Below are positions 37,838 through 47,275 of a DNA stretch of 64,000 nucleotides, one piece after another (position 1 is the stretch's first letter; the number at the start of each line of letters is the position of its first letter). Where the stretch lies: the NCBI GenBank assembly GCA_900473175.1, contig UCKM01000011.1:62001-126000 (forward strand), in the 5' to 3' direction. This DNA is from Hyphomicrobiales bacterium. GTDB lineage: Bacteria; Pseudomonadota; Alphaproteobacteria; Rhizobiales; Rhizobiaceae. The position numbers were made by a program, and so were the translations under genes. Under the pieces are notes generated by a model. That model worked only from the letters and a program-made list of their open reading frames with translations. It was not told the origin of the DNA and did no database searches.

Positions 37838-38842
37838 ATGCCGGCATTGGTGAACGGAGAATGGATCAAGGGCGACGTCGCCGCCAGCGAGATGAAGGAC
37901 GGTGCGTTTCATCGCGAGCAGACGCATTTCCACAACTGGATCACGCCGGATGGCAATCAAGGTCCGGACGGCCAACCGGCCTTTCCGGCCGAGCCAGACC
38001 GCTATCAGCTCTTCGTCTCCTACCTCTGCCCATGGGCATCGCGAACCCTGATCTTCCGCAATCTGAAGGGGCTCCGCGATATCATCCGTATCTCGGTCGC
38101 CGAGCCAGCGATCGGTGAAAACGGCTGGACCTTTGCCAATGAGCAGGACGCCGGTGCGAAGGCGCCGCCCATCCGCTATCTGCACCAGCTCTATACGGCA
38201 AGCGAACCGCGATACACTGGCAAGGTTTCGGTGCCGGTCCTTTGGGACCGTAAGGAAGGCCGCATCGTCAATAATGAATCTGCCGACATCATTCGCATCC
38301 TCAACAGCGCATTTGACGCCATGACAGGAGATGACCAGGATTTCTATCCGGAGGAGTCGCGCCCTCAAATCGATGCGTGGAATAGACTCATCTACGACAA
38401 TATCAATAACGGCGTCTATCGCGCCGGCTTCGCCAAGTCACAGCAGACCTATGAGGAAGCGGCGAGCGATGTCTTTAAAGTGTTGGACAAGCTTGAGGCG
38501 CATCTTGCCGACCACCGCTACATCGCGGGCCAACATCTGACCGAGGCGGATTGGAGGCTGTTCGTGACCCTGGCGCGTTTTGATGCCGCCTACCACGGCG
38601 TGTTCAAATGCAATATTCGCCGGCTCTGCGATTATCACAATCTTTCCAACTATTTGCGCGAGCTCTATCAGTGGCAGGACGTGCGCGAAACGGTCAGGAT
38701 TGATCATATCAAGAGGGGCTACTATTCGATTGCCCATCTTAATCCGACCAGGATCGTGCCGCTTGGTCCTCTCCATAATTTTGATGCGCCGCACGACCGC
38801 GAGCGATTGCTCGGCAAGGGGATCGTGCGGCGTGCAAAATGA
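37838..38842 (+). CDS. Glutathionyl-hydroquinone reductase-like GST (YqjG/Xi class)
   Basis: About 334 residues from the chosen ATG (an upstream in-frame GTG at 37811 is possible). The thioredoxin-like N-domain carries Cys64 in SYLCPWASRT, the CPW motif of Xi-class enzymes. The all-helical C-domain follows with the expected YHGVFKCNIRRL segment. These reductases use glutathione to reduce glutathionyl-hydroquinones. It is a single gene with unknown natural substrate. Confidence 0.9.
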   Translation: MPALVNGEWIKGDVAASEMKDGAFHREQTHFHNWITPDGNQGPDGQPAFPAEPDRYQLFVSYLCPWASRTLIFRNLKGLRDIIRISVAEPAIGENGWTFANEQDAGAKAPPIRYLHQLYTASEPRYTGKVSVPVLWDRKEGRIVNNESADIIRILNSAFDAMTGDDQDFYPEESRPQIDAWNRLIYDNINNGVYRAGFAKSQQTYEEAASDVFKVLDKLEAHLADHRYIAGQHLTEADWRLFVTLARFDAAYHGVFKCNIRRLCDYHNLSNYLRELYQWQDVRETVRIDHIKRGYYSIAHLNPTRIVPLGPLHNFDAPHDRERLLGKGIVRRAK

Positions 38843-38873
38843 CGACGCAAAACGCTTGCCATATATACCCATA

Positions 38874-38892
38874 TGTGAAAATATTATTCACA
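38874..38892 (+). promoter_or_regulatory. Palindromic operator candidate upstream of the MaoC/CoA-transferase operon
   Basis: TGTGAA and TTCACA form a perfect dyad around a 7-base AT spacer. A possible -35 (TTGCCA, 38856-38861) lies just upstream, so a protein bound here would overlap the -10 region. The ATG of the first gene is at 38960. Confidence 0.5.
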
Positions 38893-38959
38893 AGAGAAGA
38901 TATGGGAGGCGGCATATGCGAATTCACTATTATGGCCGGGTTGGCCGAGGTGCAAAACA

Positions 38960-39514
38960 ATGACGGGTTTTGTGCCCACCATTGGAGTATCCTCCACCCG
39001 TCCAAAAAACATGCCCGAGGATCACGCAGCCTTACCCGTCTGGAATGCCGAGAACTGGTTTTATGAAGATTGGCCGGTCGGCCAGAAAATCCGCTCGCTG
39101 CGGCGGACAATTTCGGAAAGCGACAGCCATCTCTTCAATCTGCTGGTCACTGACATTCACCCCTATGTTCAGGATCAGATGTTCGCGGAGAGCGAAGGCA
39201 TGTTCGGCAGACGGCTCGTCGCTGGCGCCTTCGTGTTTTCTGCCGGGCTTGGCCTCGTCGCCACCAATTGCGTCAACGCCTTCTCCTATGGCTACGACAA
39301 GCTGCGGTTCATCAAGCCCGTCTTCCTGAACGACACCATCTATACGATCCGCACAAACCTCGACAAGCGTCCACGCTACAGGGAGCTGGGCCTCATCCGC
39401 GCCAGCTATGAAGTGTTCAAGAATGAGGGCGAACTTGTACTCTATTGCGAACATCTTCAGACGGTGAAGTACCAGAATCCCGCCGATTTCATTGGAAAGA
39501 CCGAGAAAGAATGA
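38960..39514 (+). CDS. MaoC-like hot-dog dehydratase
   Basis: 184 residues. After a short N-terminal tail it has [19 protein letters not shown], the MaoC opening, a possible catalytic Asp/His pair in [10 protein letters not shown], and [16 protein letters not shown], then [12 protein letters not shown]. It is probably an (R)-specific enoyl-CoA hydratase or mesaconyl-CoA-type hydratase. The chosen ATG has GAGGTG upstream. It overlaps the CoA-transferase by 4 bases (ATGA), so the two act in one pathway. Confidence 0.85.
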   Translation: MTGFVPTIGVSSTRPKNMPEDHAALPVWNAENWFYEDWPVGQKIRSLRRTISESDSHLFNLLVTDIHPYVQDQMFAESEGMFGRRLVAGAFVFSAGLGLVATNCVNAFSYGYDKLRFIKPVFLNDTIYTIRTNLDKRPRYRELGLIRASYEVFKNEGELVLYCEHLQTVKYQNPADFIGKTEKE

Positions 39515-40668
39515 CTGCGAATGAACTACCCCTGACGGGCTTGCTCGTCGTCGACATGAGCCAGTTCCTTTCGGGGCCCTATGCATCGCTGCGCCTGATG
39601 GATCTTGGTGCGCGGGTCATAAAGATCGAACGGCCGGACGGCGGCGATCTATCGCGCCGCCTCTATCTCAGCGATACGGAAATCGGCGGGGATTCAACGA
39701 TTTTCCATGCAATCAACCGCGCCAAGGAAAGTCTGGCGATTGATCTGAAGAACCAGGCCGATGTCGAGGCGCTGAAAGCGCTGCTCGCCAAGGCCGACGT
39801 GCTGATCCAGAATTTCAGGCCCGGTGTGATCAAACGGCTTGGGCTCGACTATGAGGCCGTCAAGGCGATCAATCCGCGCCTCGTCTATGCAGGCATCAGT
39901 GGCTATGGCGAACAAGGTCCCTGGGTTGCGCGCCCCGGCCAGGATTTGCTGGCGCAGTCACGATCCGGGTTGATGTGGCTCAACGGCGATGAGAGTCAGG
40001 GGCCCGTGCCCTTCGGTCTTGCGGTGGGCGATATGCTGGCAGGCGCGGCGACCGTTCAGGGTATTCTTGCCGCGCTGGTGCGGCGCGGTATCAGCGGCGA
40101 GGGCGCGCATATCGAGACAAGTCTGATGGAATCGCTCATCGATTTTCAGTTCGAGGTGCTGACCACGCATTTGAATGACGGTCGCCGCCTGCCGAAGCGC
40201 TCGGACTTTCGCAGCGCCCACGCCTATCTCTCGGCGCCCTATGGCGTTTATCAGACAAGTGACAGCTATCTCGCGCTCGCCATGACACCGCTGCCGAAAC
40301 TGGCCGATCTGCTCCACCTGGATGGGCTAGGACCATATCGCGATGATCCGGCCACGTGGTTCACGTCCCGCGACGAAATCAAGCGCGTCATCGCCGCAAA
40401 GCTTTCGACGCAAACCACTGAGCACTGGCTTTCCATCCTCGAGCCCGCCGATATCTGGTGCGCGAAAGTGTTGAACTGGGAGGAATTACTGCAAAGCGAA
40501 GGCTTCAAGGTGCTCGACATGCTGCAAACGGTCGAGCGTGAAGACAATGTCTCGATCCTGACCACGCGCTCACCTATCCGCGTCAATGGCAAGCGGGCCA
40601 AGTTCGATCGGGCTGCGCCGCGCATCGGCGAGCATAGCGAAGCCATCCGCAAGGAGTTCGGATTGTGA
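39511..40668 (+). CDS. CoA-transferase family III (CaiB/BaiF)
   Basis: 385 residues with the class III fold: [21 protein letters not shown] at the start, [14 protein letters not shown], and the catalytic Asp in [11 protein letters not shown] (about residue 172). It moves CoA between acyl groups through an aspartyl-anhydride. The substrate is unknown. Coupling to a MaoC dehydratase suggests activation of a dicarboxylic or hydroxy acid, followed by hydration or dehydration of its CoA ester. Confidence 0.92.
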   Translation: MTANELPLTGLLVVDMSQFLSGPYASLRLMDLGARVIKIERPDGGDLSRRLYLSDTEIGGDSTIFHAINRAKESLAIDLKNQADVEALKALLAKADVLIQNFRPGVIKRLGLDYEAVKAINPRLVYAGISGYGEQGPWVARPGQDLLAQSRSGLMWLNGDESQGPVPFGLAVGDMLAGAATVQGILAALVRRGISGEGAHIETSLMESLIDFQFEVLTTHLNDGRRLPKRSDFRSAHAYLSAPYGVYQTSDSYLALAMTPLPKLADLLHLDGLGPYRDDPATWFTSRDEIKRVIAAKLSTQTTEHWLSILEPADIWCAKVLNWEELLQSEGFKVLDMLQTVEREDNVSILTTRSPIRVNGKRAKFDRAAPRIGEHSEAIRKEFGL

Positions 40669-41804
40669 CGGCAGTCACGCTGAAAGGCATGACCTGGAGT
40701 CATCCGCGCGGATACGATCCAATGGTTGCGTGTTCGGCGCTTTGGCATGGCAGGACCGGCATCAGCATCGAATGGGAAAAGCGCTCGCTACAGGATTTCG
40801 AATCCTTCCCCGTCGATGAGCTGGCCCGGAAATACGACCTGATCGTTATCGATCACCCGCATGTCGGCCAGATAACGGCTGGAAACTGCCTTGCCCCGCT
40901 TGATATCGCCGGGCGCGAATCCGAGCGCGATGCGCTCCTGCGGGGCAGCGTTGGACAATCCTACCCAAGCTATCGCTGGCAGGGCCGGCAATGGGCGTTT
41001 CCGATCGATACCGCAAGCCAGGTGGCAGCTTGGCGCCCTGACCTCATCGACAAGCCGCTCGGCGCCTGGAGCGAGGTTCTGGCACTTGCATCGCAGGGTA
41101 GGGTGCTGCTGCCGCTGCGCCCACCCCACACGCTGATGACGTTCTATACGCTAAGCGCGAATATGGGATGGCCCTGTGCGACATCCCCCCTGGGCGATCT
41201 CATTGAGCCGGAGCGCGGGGCCACGATATTCAAAATGATGCGCGAAATATCAGAGCTGATCGACCGGTCCTGTTTCGAGATGGATCCGATCGGCGTTCTG
41301 GAAAAAATGGCAGAGGCAAACTCCGCCATTGCCTATTCGCCTTTGATCTATGGCTACGTCAGTTATGCGATGCGCGGCTTCAGGCCCAATCTGGTTGCGT
41401 TCGCCGATATCCCGGCGGCGGGGCAAAATGGTCCTGTTGGGTCGGCGCTTGGCGGTACTGGCATTGCCGTTTCCGCCTTCTCGTCACATCGCGATAAGGC
41501 AATCGATTTCGCCTATTGGGTTGCCGGTGGTGATGTGCAGCGCGGACCCTACGCCGAGGCTGGCGGCCAGCCCGGCCACGCACTGGCCTGGGATGATGAA
41601 CTCGTCAATGCGGCGACGACAAATTTCTATTTGGCGACCCGCAAGACGCTCGAGAATTGCTGGGTGCGCCCGCGTCATAACGGTTACATGGCCTTCCAGC
41701 AGGTGGCTTCCGACCGGCTCAATGCGGGGCTATTGGGCCAGCACGAGGCGCGAAGGGTCATCGATGATCTGAATCGGCTCTTTCGGGAGAGTTTTGCGGG
41801 CTAG
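40665..41804 (+). CDS. Solute-binding-protein homologue without a signal peptide
   Basis: 379 residues, GTG start overlapping the CoA-transferase stop (GTGA). The body resembles family 1 ABC substrate-binding proteins: GGTGIAVSAFSSHRDKAIDF and GGQPGHALAWDDE near the C-terminus. The N-terminus [16 protein letters not shown] has no hydrophobic signal and no lipobox, so the protein is predicted cytoplasmic. No permease or ATPase gene is nearby. It may sense or sequester a ligand of the linked CoA-ester genes, or be an enzyme on the binding-protein fold. Function unknown. Confidence 0.82.
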   Translation: MTAVTLKGMTWSHPRGYDPMVACSALWHGRTGISIEWEKRSLQDFESFPVDELARKYDLIVIDHPHVGQITAGNCLAPLDIAGRESERDALLRGSVGQSYPSYRWQGRQWAFPIDTASQVAAWRPDLIDKPLGAWSEVLALASQGRVLLPLRPPHTLMTFYTLSANMGWPCATSPLGDLIEPERGATIFKMMREISELIDRSCFEMDPIGVLEKMAEANSAIAYSPLIYGYVSYAMRGFRPNLVAFADIPAAGQNGPVGSALGGTGIAVSAFSSHRDKAIDFAYWVAGGDVQRGPYAEAGGQPGHALAWDDELVNAATTNFYLATRKTLENCWVRPRHNGYMAFQQVASDRLNAGLLGQHEARRVIDDLNRLFRESFAG

Positions 41805-41989
41805 GAGTCGCGCCGCATCTGTCCAGCTCGACCGTAGCGCCCGGGGCAGATGCCCACGCCGCGCTGGCAGTCGACCGGACTAGACTGGGACTCCTCCGGC
41901 GGCGGGGGCGACCAGGAAGCGTATGACCCACTACCGCAAGCGCTCAAGGCCAGACTGCTCAACAGTGTCACGATGGTAATAAACTTCAT
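41801..41989 (-). CDS. Small predicted lipoprotein
   Basis: 62 residues: KFITIVTLLSSLALSAC is a short signal with lipobox, then a Pro-rich stretch (SPPPPEES) and a segment with two cysteines. Its stop overlaps the end of the convergent binding-protein gene by 4 bases. Family not recognised. Confidence 0.55.
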   Translation of the reverse strand: MKFITIVTLLSSLALSACGSGSYASWSPPPPEESQSSPVDCQRGVGICPGRYGRAGQMRRDS

Positions 41990-42098
41990 GCTCTCGAACC
42001 TCGGCTGCCGTGATCATTGCAGCCTGATTGCAAGAAACGCAACTGAAAGTCAAAGTTGTAAATTGCAGATCCTGGTTGTCACGTCGAGAACGGCAATA

Positions 42099-42365
42099 CT
42101 AAGCGTAGCGCTTTTCCTGCCTGACCTCGCTCGGGCTCACGGCAGGATGCGAATTGACGGCGATGATTACAGCAAGCGCAGCAAGCGAGTTTACATCCTT
42201 GTTGCCGCGTTTGAAGGCGGTCATCACCGTTTCGGCAATGATCCGGGCCTCTTCGTCTGAGCTTGATTTCACCACGAGTGTTGCCGCCGCCTTGTCGTAA
42301 GCGGCTTGCATGATGTCCCAATCAGCCTGCGAGTACATCGGATTTGGAGGATTATCGAAAGGCAT
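42099..42365 (-). CDS. Small hypothetical protein
   Basis: 88 residues from the ATG with AAAGGAA upstream. An N-terminal YSQADWDIMQAAYDKA helix and an EEARIIAETVMTAFKRG helix suggest a soluble all-helical protein. The C-terminal part (AALAVIIAVNSHP) is mildly hydrophobic. Codon use looks normal. Family not recognised. Confidence 0.6.
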   Translation of the reverse strand: MPFDNPPNPMYSQADWDIMQAAYDKAAATLVVKSSSDEEARIIAETVMTAFKRGNKDVNSLAALAVIIAVNSHPAVSPSEVRQEKRYA

Positions 42366-42571
42366 GGAAATATTCCTTTCTCTTTTATTGTTGAACCCCA
42401 GCGACGAAAAAAGGTTAGCGACTGGATTGTGGCATGGCAAATCGAAACGGATTTCCGGTATTTTAAAAAGGCTTACCGCAGCGCAGCAGCCGAAAAGAAC
42501 CGTGCAAATGAGGCAGACTTAAACAGGCAATTGCTCAGACCGGCGGCACTTGGCGCCAGCCGGTTCGGCGC

Positions 42572-43504
42572 CTAAAGGGTTGATTCGGTCTTGGCCCTGT
42601 CGCGGATATGGCGGGACAGGCGCGACCATCGCGGGCTGAACCAGGGCGTGACCAGGGATATTTTCTCGAAGCGCTGGTTGGCAAAAGAAGGATCGTGTTC
42701 CTCAAACGTCCACACCTTGAAATTGGTTAGATCGTGCGGCCCGAACGTATGGATCAACGGTATGTCAGCGGCATCGCGGCCCCGCGCTACAATGATCCGG
42801 CCAATACGGCGCTGATTGTGCCGCGCGTCGAATGTGTGCCACCTGTCACCGAGAAACACCTCGAACCAGGCGTTGAAATCCATCGGAGCGGGATCGGCAG
42901 GGACACCAATATCGCCCAAATAGCCGTTCACATAACGGGCGGGGATATTCATGCAGCGGCAGAAGGCGACAGCCAGGTGCGTGAAATCCCGGCAGACCCC
43001 GACACGTTCTTCATGCGCTTGCGCGGCGGTGCGCGTTGCCCGGGCAAACCCATAACTGAAGGTCAGGCGCTGGTTCACATAATCGCAGATGGTCTGCACG
43101 CGGGTCCAGCCGGGTCTGACGTGGCCGAAGAGGCTCCAGGCCAGGTTGCTCAACTCGTCGGTCTCGCAGTAGCGGCTTGCGGTGAGGTAGCTCAGGCATT
43201 CGGTTGGAAGTTTGTCGACGCCGACTTCATCAACACCCTCGTCGATAGGATCTGGCAGACCATCATCCTTGACGACGGCATCATATTTCAACGTCAGATT
43301 CCCCTCGGGCGCCAGCAGCCGCAGGCAATTGTTGCCGAAAAGGTCACGGAAGCTTTCGAGGCGCACATTGGGCGTTGCCACCGGCCCGCGCTCGCACTGG
43401 ACATCGGCCAGCCGCGCCGATTCGAGATTGAGGTAGGTGGTCATGGGGGTGGGCTGGTTGCACCTGGTTGCAATCTCGTAACCGACGCGTATCAACATGG
43501 GCAT
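42572..43504 (-). CDS. Transglutaminase-like protein with altered catalytic triad
   Basis: 310 residues from the ATG preceded by AAAGGAT. An N-terminal beta domain is followed by a transglutaminase-like core: Cys171 in GVCRDFTHLA, then MDFNAWFEVFL and HTFDARHN. In the canonical triad Cys-His-Asp, the His sits at the residue before AW. Here it is Asn211, while Cys171 and Asp226 are kept. It may be a variant protease or a non-enzymatic fold. Cytoplasmic, no signal seen. Confidence 0.82.
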   Translation of the reverse strand: MPMLIRVGYEIATRCNQPTPMTTYLNLESARLADVQCERGPVATPNVRLESFRDLFGNNCLRLLAPEGNLTLKYDAVVKDDGLPDPIDEGVDEVGVDKLPTECLSYLTASRYCETDELSNLAWSLFGHVRPGWTRVQTICDYVNQRLTFSYGFARATRTAAQAHEERVGVCRDFTHLAVAFCRCMNIPARYVNGYLGDIGVPADPAPMDFNAWFEVFLGDRWHTFDARHNQRRIGRIIVARGRDAADIPLIHTFGPHDLTNFKVWTFEEHDPSFANQRFEKISLVTPWFSPRWSRLSRHIRDRAKTESTL

Positions 43505-43761
43505 ATCCTTTGAGGTTTCGAGGACAACGCCGCGTATCCGGCTAGGGTTCCGCCCTTGAACCTTAAAATTGAACAGCGCTGCTGATGCGCAAATGCGGTT
43601 CAGTCGCCGGTCGGGTCGGTAATCTTCAGTATTTATTGACCATAATCCCATAGAATTGGAAACAAAAGCTCTTCGAACACTTTGTTGTGCCATACGGTGC
43701 GAGAACAAGTGGATCGCAGGTGAGAGTCCTGGCCCCTGCTATAAAGGCGATTGGAAATGCC

Positions 43762-43953
43762 ATGGCTGCAAAACGCGTGGTTTCAAGTCGGCCAACGGCG
43801 CGCGTCGTTCGCGACCAGCTCATGCGACCTGAATTCCATGAGGCGATCAGGACCACGAGCATTGCCAAGGTCGATCAGAAAATTCCCAAGCAGTTTCTCG
43901 ATTTGCTGGAAAGACTGGACGCCGCCGAGGCGCGCAAGAAGAAGTCAGGTTGA
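43762..43953 (+). CDS. Small protein resembling NepR anti-sigma factors
   Basis: 63 residues. The C-terminal part KIPKQFLDLLERLDAAE resembles the C-terminal helix of NepR (pattern VPxxFLxLLxxLD), which binds EcfG sigma factors in the alphaproteobacterial general stress response. The N-terminal part is basic. No phyR or ecfG gene lies nearby, so it would be an unlinked paralogue. GGAA is 9 bases upstream. The family call is inferred from one motif. Confidence 0.4.
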   Translation: MAAKRVVSSRPTARVVRDQLMRPEFHEAIRTTSIAKVDQKIPKQFLDLLERLDAAEARKKKSG

Positions 43954-43971
43954 GCGTCCTGACCCTTGTAT

Positions 43972-44112
43972 TCAGTTTTGGTGATACAGCAGATTGCCCT
44001 TGAAGTCGGGGTGGACAAGACGTCCAGATCGTGAGTGATTGACGATGCTGCCAAACGCCAGAGCAAAGGCGAGAAAAATGGCAAATACAATACCAAGGCG
44101 CTGGACGAGCAT
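43972..44112 (-). CDS. Possible 46-residue membrane protein
   Basis: The frame starts MLVQRLGIVFAIFLAF and has one predicted membrane helix (about residues 6-24), then a basic tail (NHSRSGRLVHPDFKGN) ending YHQN. It is convergent with the NepR-like gene, 18 bases apart. Small single-span proteins of this kind are common but this one is not recognised. Confidence 0.4.
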   Translation of the reverse strand: MLVQRLGIVFAIFLAFALAFGSIVNHSRSGRLVHPDFKGNLLYHQN

Positions 44113-44302
44113 GGCGGATACCCCAGTGAACTATCGCAAAGCTAGTCCCAGTTGTCTGAACGCAGCCTGAACCCGACATTCATCCCACATATCAATCCAT
44201 TGCCGGTTTCCTACTCCGATCGTGACGCCGTGCCGCCACTGATCTATGCTGCACATCCTCGTTGAAGAAGTTCGGCTCCGGTGCAAGCAGGGAGATTCCC
44301 GT

Positions 44303-45685
44303 ATGAGCAAGCCTTTCGACGCAATCATCATCGGAGCCGGGCAGGCGGGTCCATCGCTCGCGGGCCGTTTGACTTCGGCCGGCATGAGGGTGCTCGTGGT
44401 CGAGCGCAAGCTCTTTGGCGGCACGTGCGTGAATACTGGTTGCATGCCGACCAAGACACTGGTCGCCAGTGCCTATGCAGCACATCTTGCCCGACGCGGC
44501 GCTGACTATGGTGTCGTGATCGACCAGCCGGTCTCCATGGATATGAAGCGTGCCAAGGAGCGGGCGGACACGGTGTCCCGCAATGCACGCACGGGCCTCG
44601 AACGATGGTTGGACGGCCTCGATGGATGCACCGTCGTCCGGGGGCACGCGCGTTTTACCGGCCCGCGGGAGATCGAAGTCGACGGTGAGGCGTTCACGGC
44701 GCCGCGCATCTTCATCAATGCTGGGGGCCGCGCGAATATTCCGGACATGCCGGGCATTGGTGAGGTCGATTACATGACAAACACCTCAATCCTGGCGCTC
44801 GACGCCGTTCCAAAACATCTGGTGGTCATCGGAGGGAGTTATATCGGCCTCGAATTCGCACAGATGTATCGCCGGTTCGGTGCGCAAGTGACGGTTGTCG
44901 AAAAAGGGCCGCGATTGATCGCGCGCGAAGACGAAGACGTCTCCGAGGCGGTAAAGGATATCCTCGAAGGCGAAGGCATCTCCTGCCGGCTCAACGCGGA
45001 ATGCATTTCATTCAGGGCGCATGCTGAAGGCGCCGAGGTTGGCCTAGAGTGCCGTGCCGGGGCACCCCGCGTTGTCGGATCGCATGTGCTGCTGGCAATT
45101 GGCAGGCGGCCCAATACCGACGATCTCGGGCTCGACAAGACCGGTATCGAGGTGGATGAGCGCGGTTATATCAAGGTCGATGACGGGCTTTCGACGAATG
45201 TCGAGGGTGTCTGGGCGCTCGGCGACTGCAACGGGCGCGGCGCATTCACACATACAGCCTACAATGATTTCGAGATCGTCGCCGCCAATTTGCTCGACGG
45301 CGAAAAGCGCAAGGTCAGCGACCGTATCCTGGGATACGCACTTTACATCGATCCGCCGCTTGGAAGGGCAGGGATGAGCGAGGCGCAGGCCCGAATGACG
45401 GGGAGGCCGTTGCTGGTCTCCAAAAGGCCGATGACCCTTGTGGGGCGTGCGGTGGAAAAGGATGAAACACAGGGTTTCATGAAGGTTGTCGTGGATGCTG
45501 AAACGCAGAGGATTTTGGGCGCTGCTATTTTGGGCACCGGCGGCGACGAGGCGATCCATGGCGTTCTCGACATCATGAACGCGGATGTCGGCTATCCAAC
45601 CTTGAAATGGGCCGTGCCTATCCACCCGACAGTGTCAGAACTCATTCCGACACTTCTGGGTGGTTTGAAGCCCGCACTGAGCTGA
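44303..45685 (+). CDS. Mercuric reductase-like FAD/NAD disulphide oxidoreductase
   Basis: 460 residues, start at the ATG with GGGAGA upstream. FAD-binding GAGQAGPSLAG, redox pair GGTCVNTGCMP (CxxxxC), NAD-binding IGGSYIGLEFAQ, and the C-terminal HPTVSELIP with the catalytic His. It lacks the N-terminal metal-binding domain and C-terminal vicinal cysteines of true MerA. So mercury reduction is unlikely and a different disulphide or quinone substrate is expected. Confidence 0.88.
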   Translation: MSKPFDAIIIGAGQAGPSLAGRLTSAGMRVLVVERKLFGGTCVNTGCMPTKTLVASAYAAHLARRGADYGVVIDQPVSMDMKRAKERADTVSRNARTGLERWLDGLDGCTVVRGHARFTGPREIEVDGEAFTAPRIFINAGGRANIPDMPGIGEVDYMTNTSILALDAVPKHLVVIGGSYIGLEFAQMYRRFGAQVTVVEKGPRLIAREDEDVSEAVKDILEGEGISCRLNAECISFRAHAEGAEVGLECRAGAPRVVGSHVLLAIGRRPNTDDLGLDKTGIEVDERGYIKVDDGLSTNVEGVWALGDCNGRGAFTHTAYNDFEIVAANLLDGEKRKVSDRILGYALYIDPPLGRAGMSEAQARMTGRPLLVSKRPMTLVGRAVEKDETQGFMKVVVDAETQRILGAAILGTGGDEAIHGVLDIMNADVGYPTLKWAVPIHPTVSELIPTLLGGLKPALS

Positions 45686-45721
45686 GCGGCTGGCAGGTCA
45701 GTCAGCCCATGCTGCCGGTGG

Positions 45722-47275
45722 CTACTCCATCACAGCGCTATGATCGGCAGGCGCGGCGTTCGAACGTGGCTTGCGTAAGAGCATCACCAGCGGAATCGAG
45801 ATGATCGACATGACCATCAAAAGCTTGAAGTCGTCCATATAGGCGATGATCATCGCCTCCCTGGTGATCATGCCGTCGAGCGCCGCCCGTCCTGCCGCCT
45901 TGAGCGGGTCGAGATGCTGCATCACCGCCGGGGCATCGAAAGCATGGTTGAACGGCGTCACATAAGCGGCGATCGACGCATGGTTGATTTGCACATTTTC
46001 CGTCAGAAGGGCGCTTACGACGGCGATGCCAACGCTCGAGCCGATATTGCGCGACAGGTTGTAAAGACCAGTACCTTCACCGCGCATATGGGCGGGAAGG
46101 GTTGCAAAGGCAATCGTCGTCAGCGGCACGAACAGGAAGCCGAGGCCGGCGCCTTGGACGAAGCCGACCGAGATAATGGTCGATTGCGAGACATCCGGTG
46201 TCCAACCGGTCATGTCATACATGGCCCAGGCCGTCAGGCTAAAGCCGAAAATGAGCAAAGCGCGCGTATCCACCTTGCCGATCAGCCGGCCGACGATAAA
46301 CATTGAGATCATGGTGCCGATGCCGCGCGGACCCATGACGATGCCCGCGGTAATGACGGGGTAATCCATCAACGTTTGAAGGTAGGGCGTCATCAAGGCC
46401 AAAGATGCAAGGTAGGTGACACCGATCACAAAGATGAAGAACATGCTGACGGAGAAGTTCCGGTCGAGGAACAATCGCGGATTGACGAAGGACTTCTTCG
46501 CCGTGAACGTGTGCACAAGGAACAGGTAGAAAGCTGCAGCGCAGATCAGCGCCTCGACCTGGATTTCACCCGACGAGAACCAGTTGAGCTGTTCGCCGCG
46601 GTCAAGAAACAGCTGCAGGGTCGCGATCGCAAGGCTGAGCATGCCGAAGCCGAACCAGTCGAGCTTGGCGCTGGCCTCACGCTTCGTTTCCGAAACGAAG
46701 GCGACGATGCCAAAGAAGGCCAGCATGCCGATCGGGACATTGATATAGAATACCCAGCGCCAGCTGATATTGGCCGTAAGCCAGCCGCCAATGACGGGCC
46801 CAAGAACCGGCCCGACCATGACTGAAACGCCAAAGAGCGCCATGGCCTTGCCGCGCTCATGCACCTCGTAGATGTCAAGCAGTATACCCTGCGATAGCGG
46901 CACGAGCGAAGCGCCGAACAGACCCTGTAAAAGGCGAAATACCACGATCTGGGGAAGTGACTGCGCGAGGCCGCACAGGACTGAAGCAATGACGAAGCCG
47001 ACGATCGCGGTCAAAAGCACGTTCTTGCGACCGAAGCGTGCTGCAAGAAAGCCCGACGGCGGCGTCATGATCGCAGCCGCGACGATATAGGAGGTGAGGA
47101 CCCAATTGATCTGGTCGGCGCTCGCCGAGACGCTTCCCTGGATGTAGGGCAGCGCCACATTGGCGATCGTCGTGTCCAGCGCCTGCATGATCACGGCAAG
47201 GATGACACAGGCCGTGATTGCGCCGCGATTTGCAATCACTGGCGCTGCACCTGAAAGAGTGGCCGTGTCAGACAT
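45722..47275 (-). CDS. EmrB-type multidrug efflux permease (DHA2, MFS)
   Basis: About 517 residues from the ATG that overlaps the emrA-like gene by 8 bases. The 14-helix DHA2 pattern shows ILAVIMQALDTTIANVALP in helix 1, SGFLAARFGRKN and the motif C-like GPVLGPVIGGWL. It exports lipophilic compounds by proton antiport through the adaptor encoded upstream. Confidence 0.92.
   Translation of the reverse strand: MSDTATLSGAAPVIANRGAITACVILAVIMQALDTTIANVALPYIQGSVSASADQINWVLTSYIVAAAIMTPPSGFLAARFGRKNVLLTAIVGFVIASVLCGLAQSLPQIVVFRLLQGLFGASLVPLSQGILLDIYEVHERGKAMALFGVSVMVGPVLGPVIGGWLTANISWRWVFYINVPIGMLAFFGIVAFVSETKREASAKLDWFGFGMLSLAIATLQLFLDRGEQLNWFSSGEIQVEALICAAAFYLFLVHTFTAKKSFVNPRLFLDRNFSVSMFFIFVIGVTYLASLALMTPYLQTLMDYPVITAGIVMGPRGIGTMISMFIVGRLIGKVDTRALLIFGFSLTAWAMYDMTGWTPDVSQSTIISVGFVQGAGLGFLFVPLTTIAFATLPAHMRGEGTGLYNLSRNIGSSVGIAVVSALLTENVQINHASIAAYVTPFNHAFDAPAVMQHLDPLKAAGRAALDGMITREAMIIAYMDDFKLLMVMSIISIPLVMLLRKPRSNAAPADHSAVME

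Noticed and set aside
42520-42571. GGCGCC repeat as terminator after the transglutaminase gene
   Set aside because: Short GC hairpins can be drawn, but no T-run follows on the minus strand.
44303-45685. Mercury resistance (merA)
   Set aside because: The N-terminal metal-binding domain, C-terminal cysteine pair and neighbouring mer genes are all missing.
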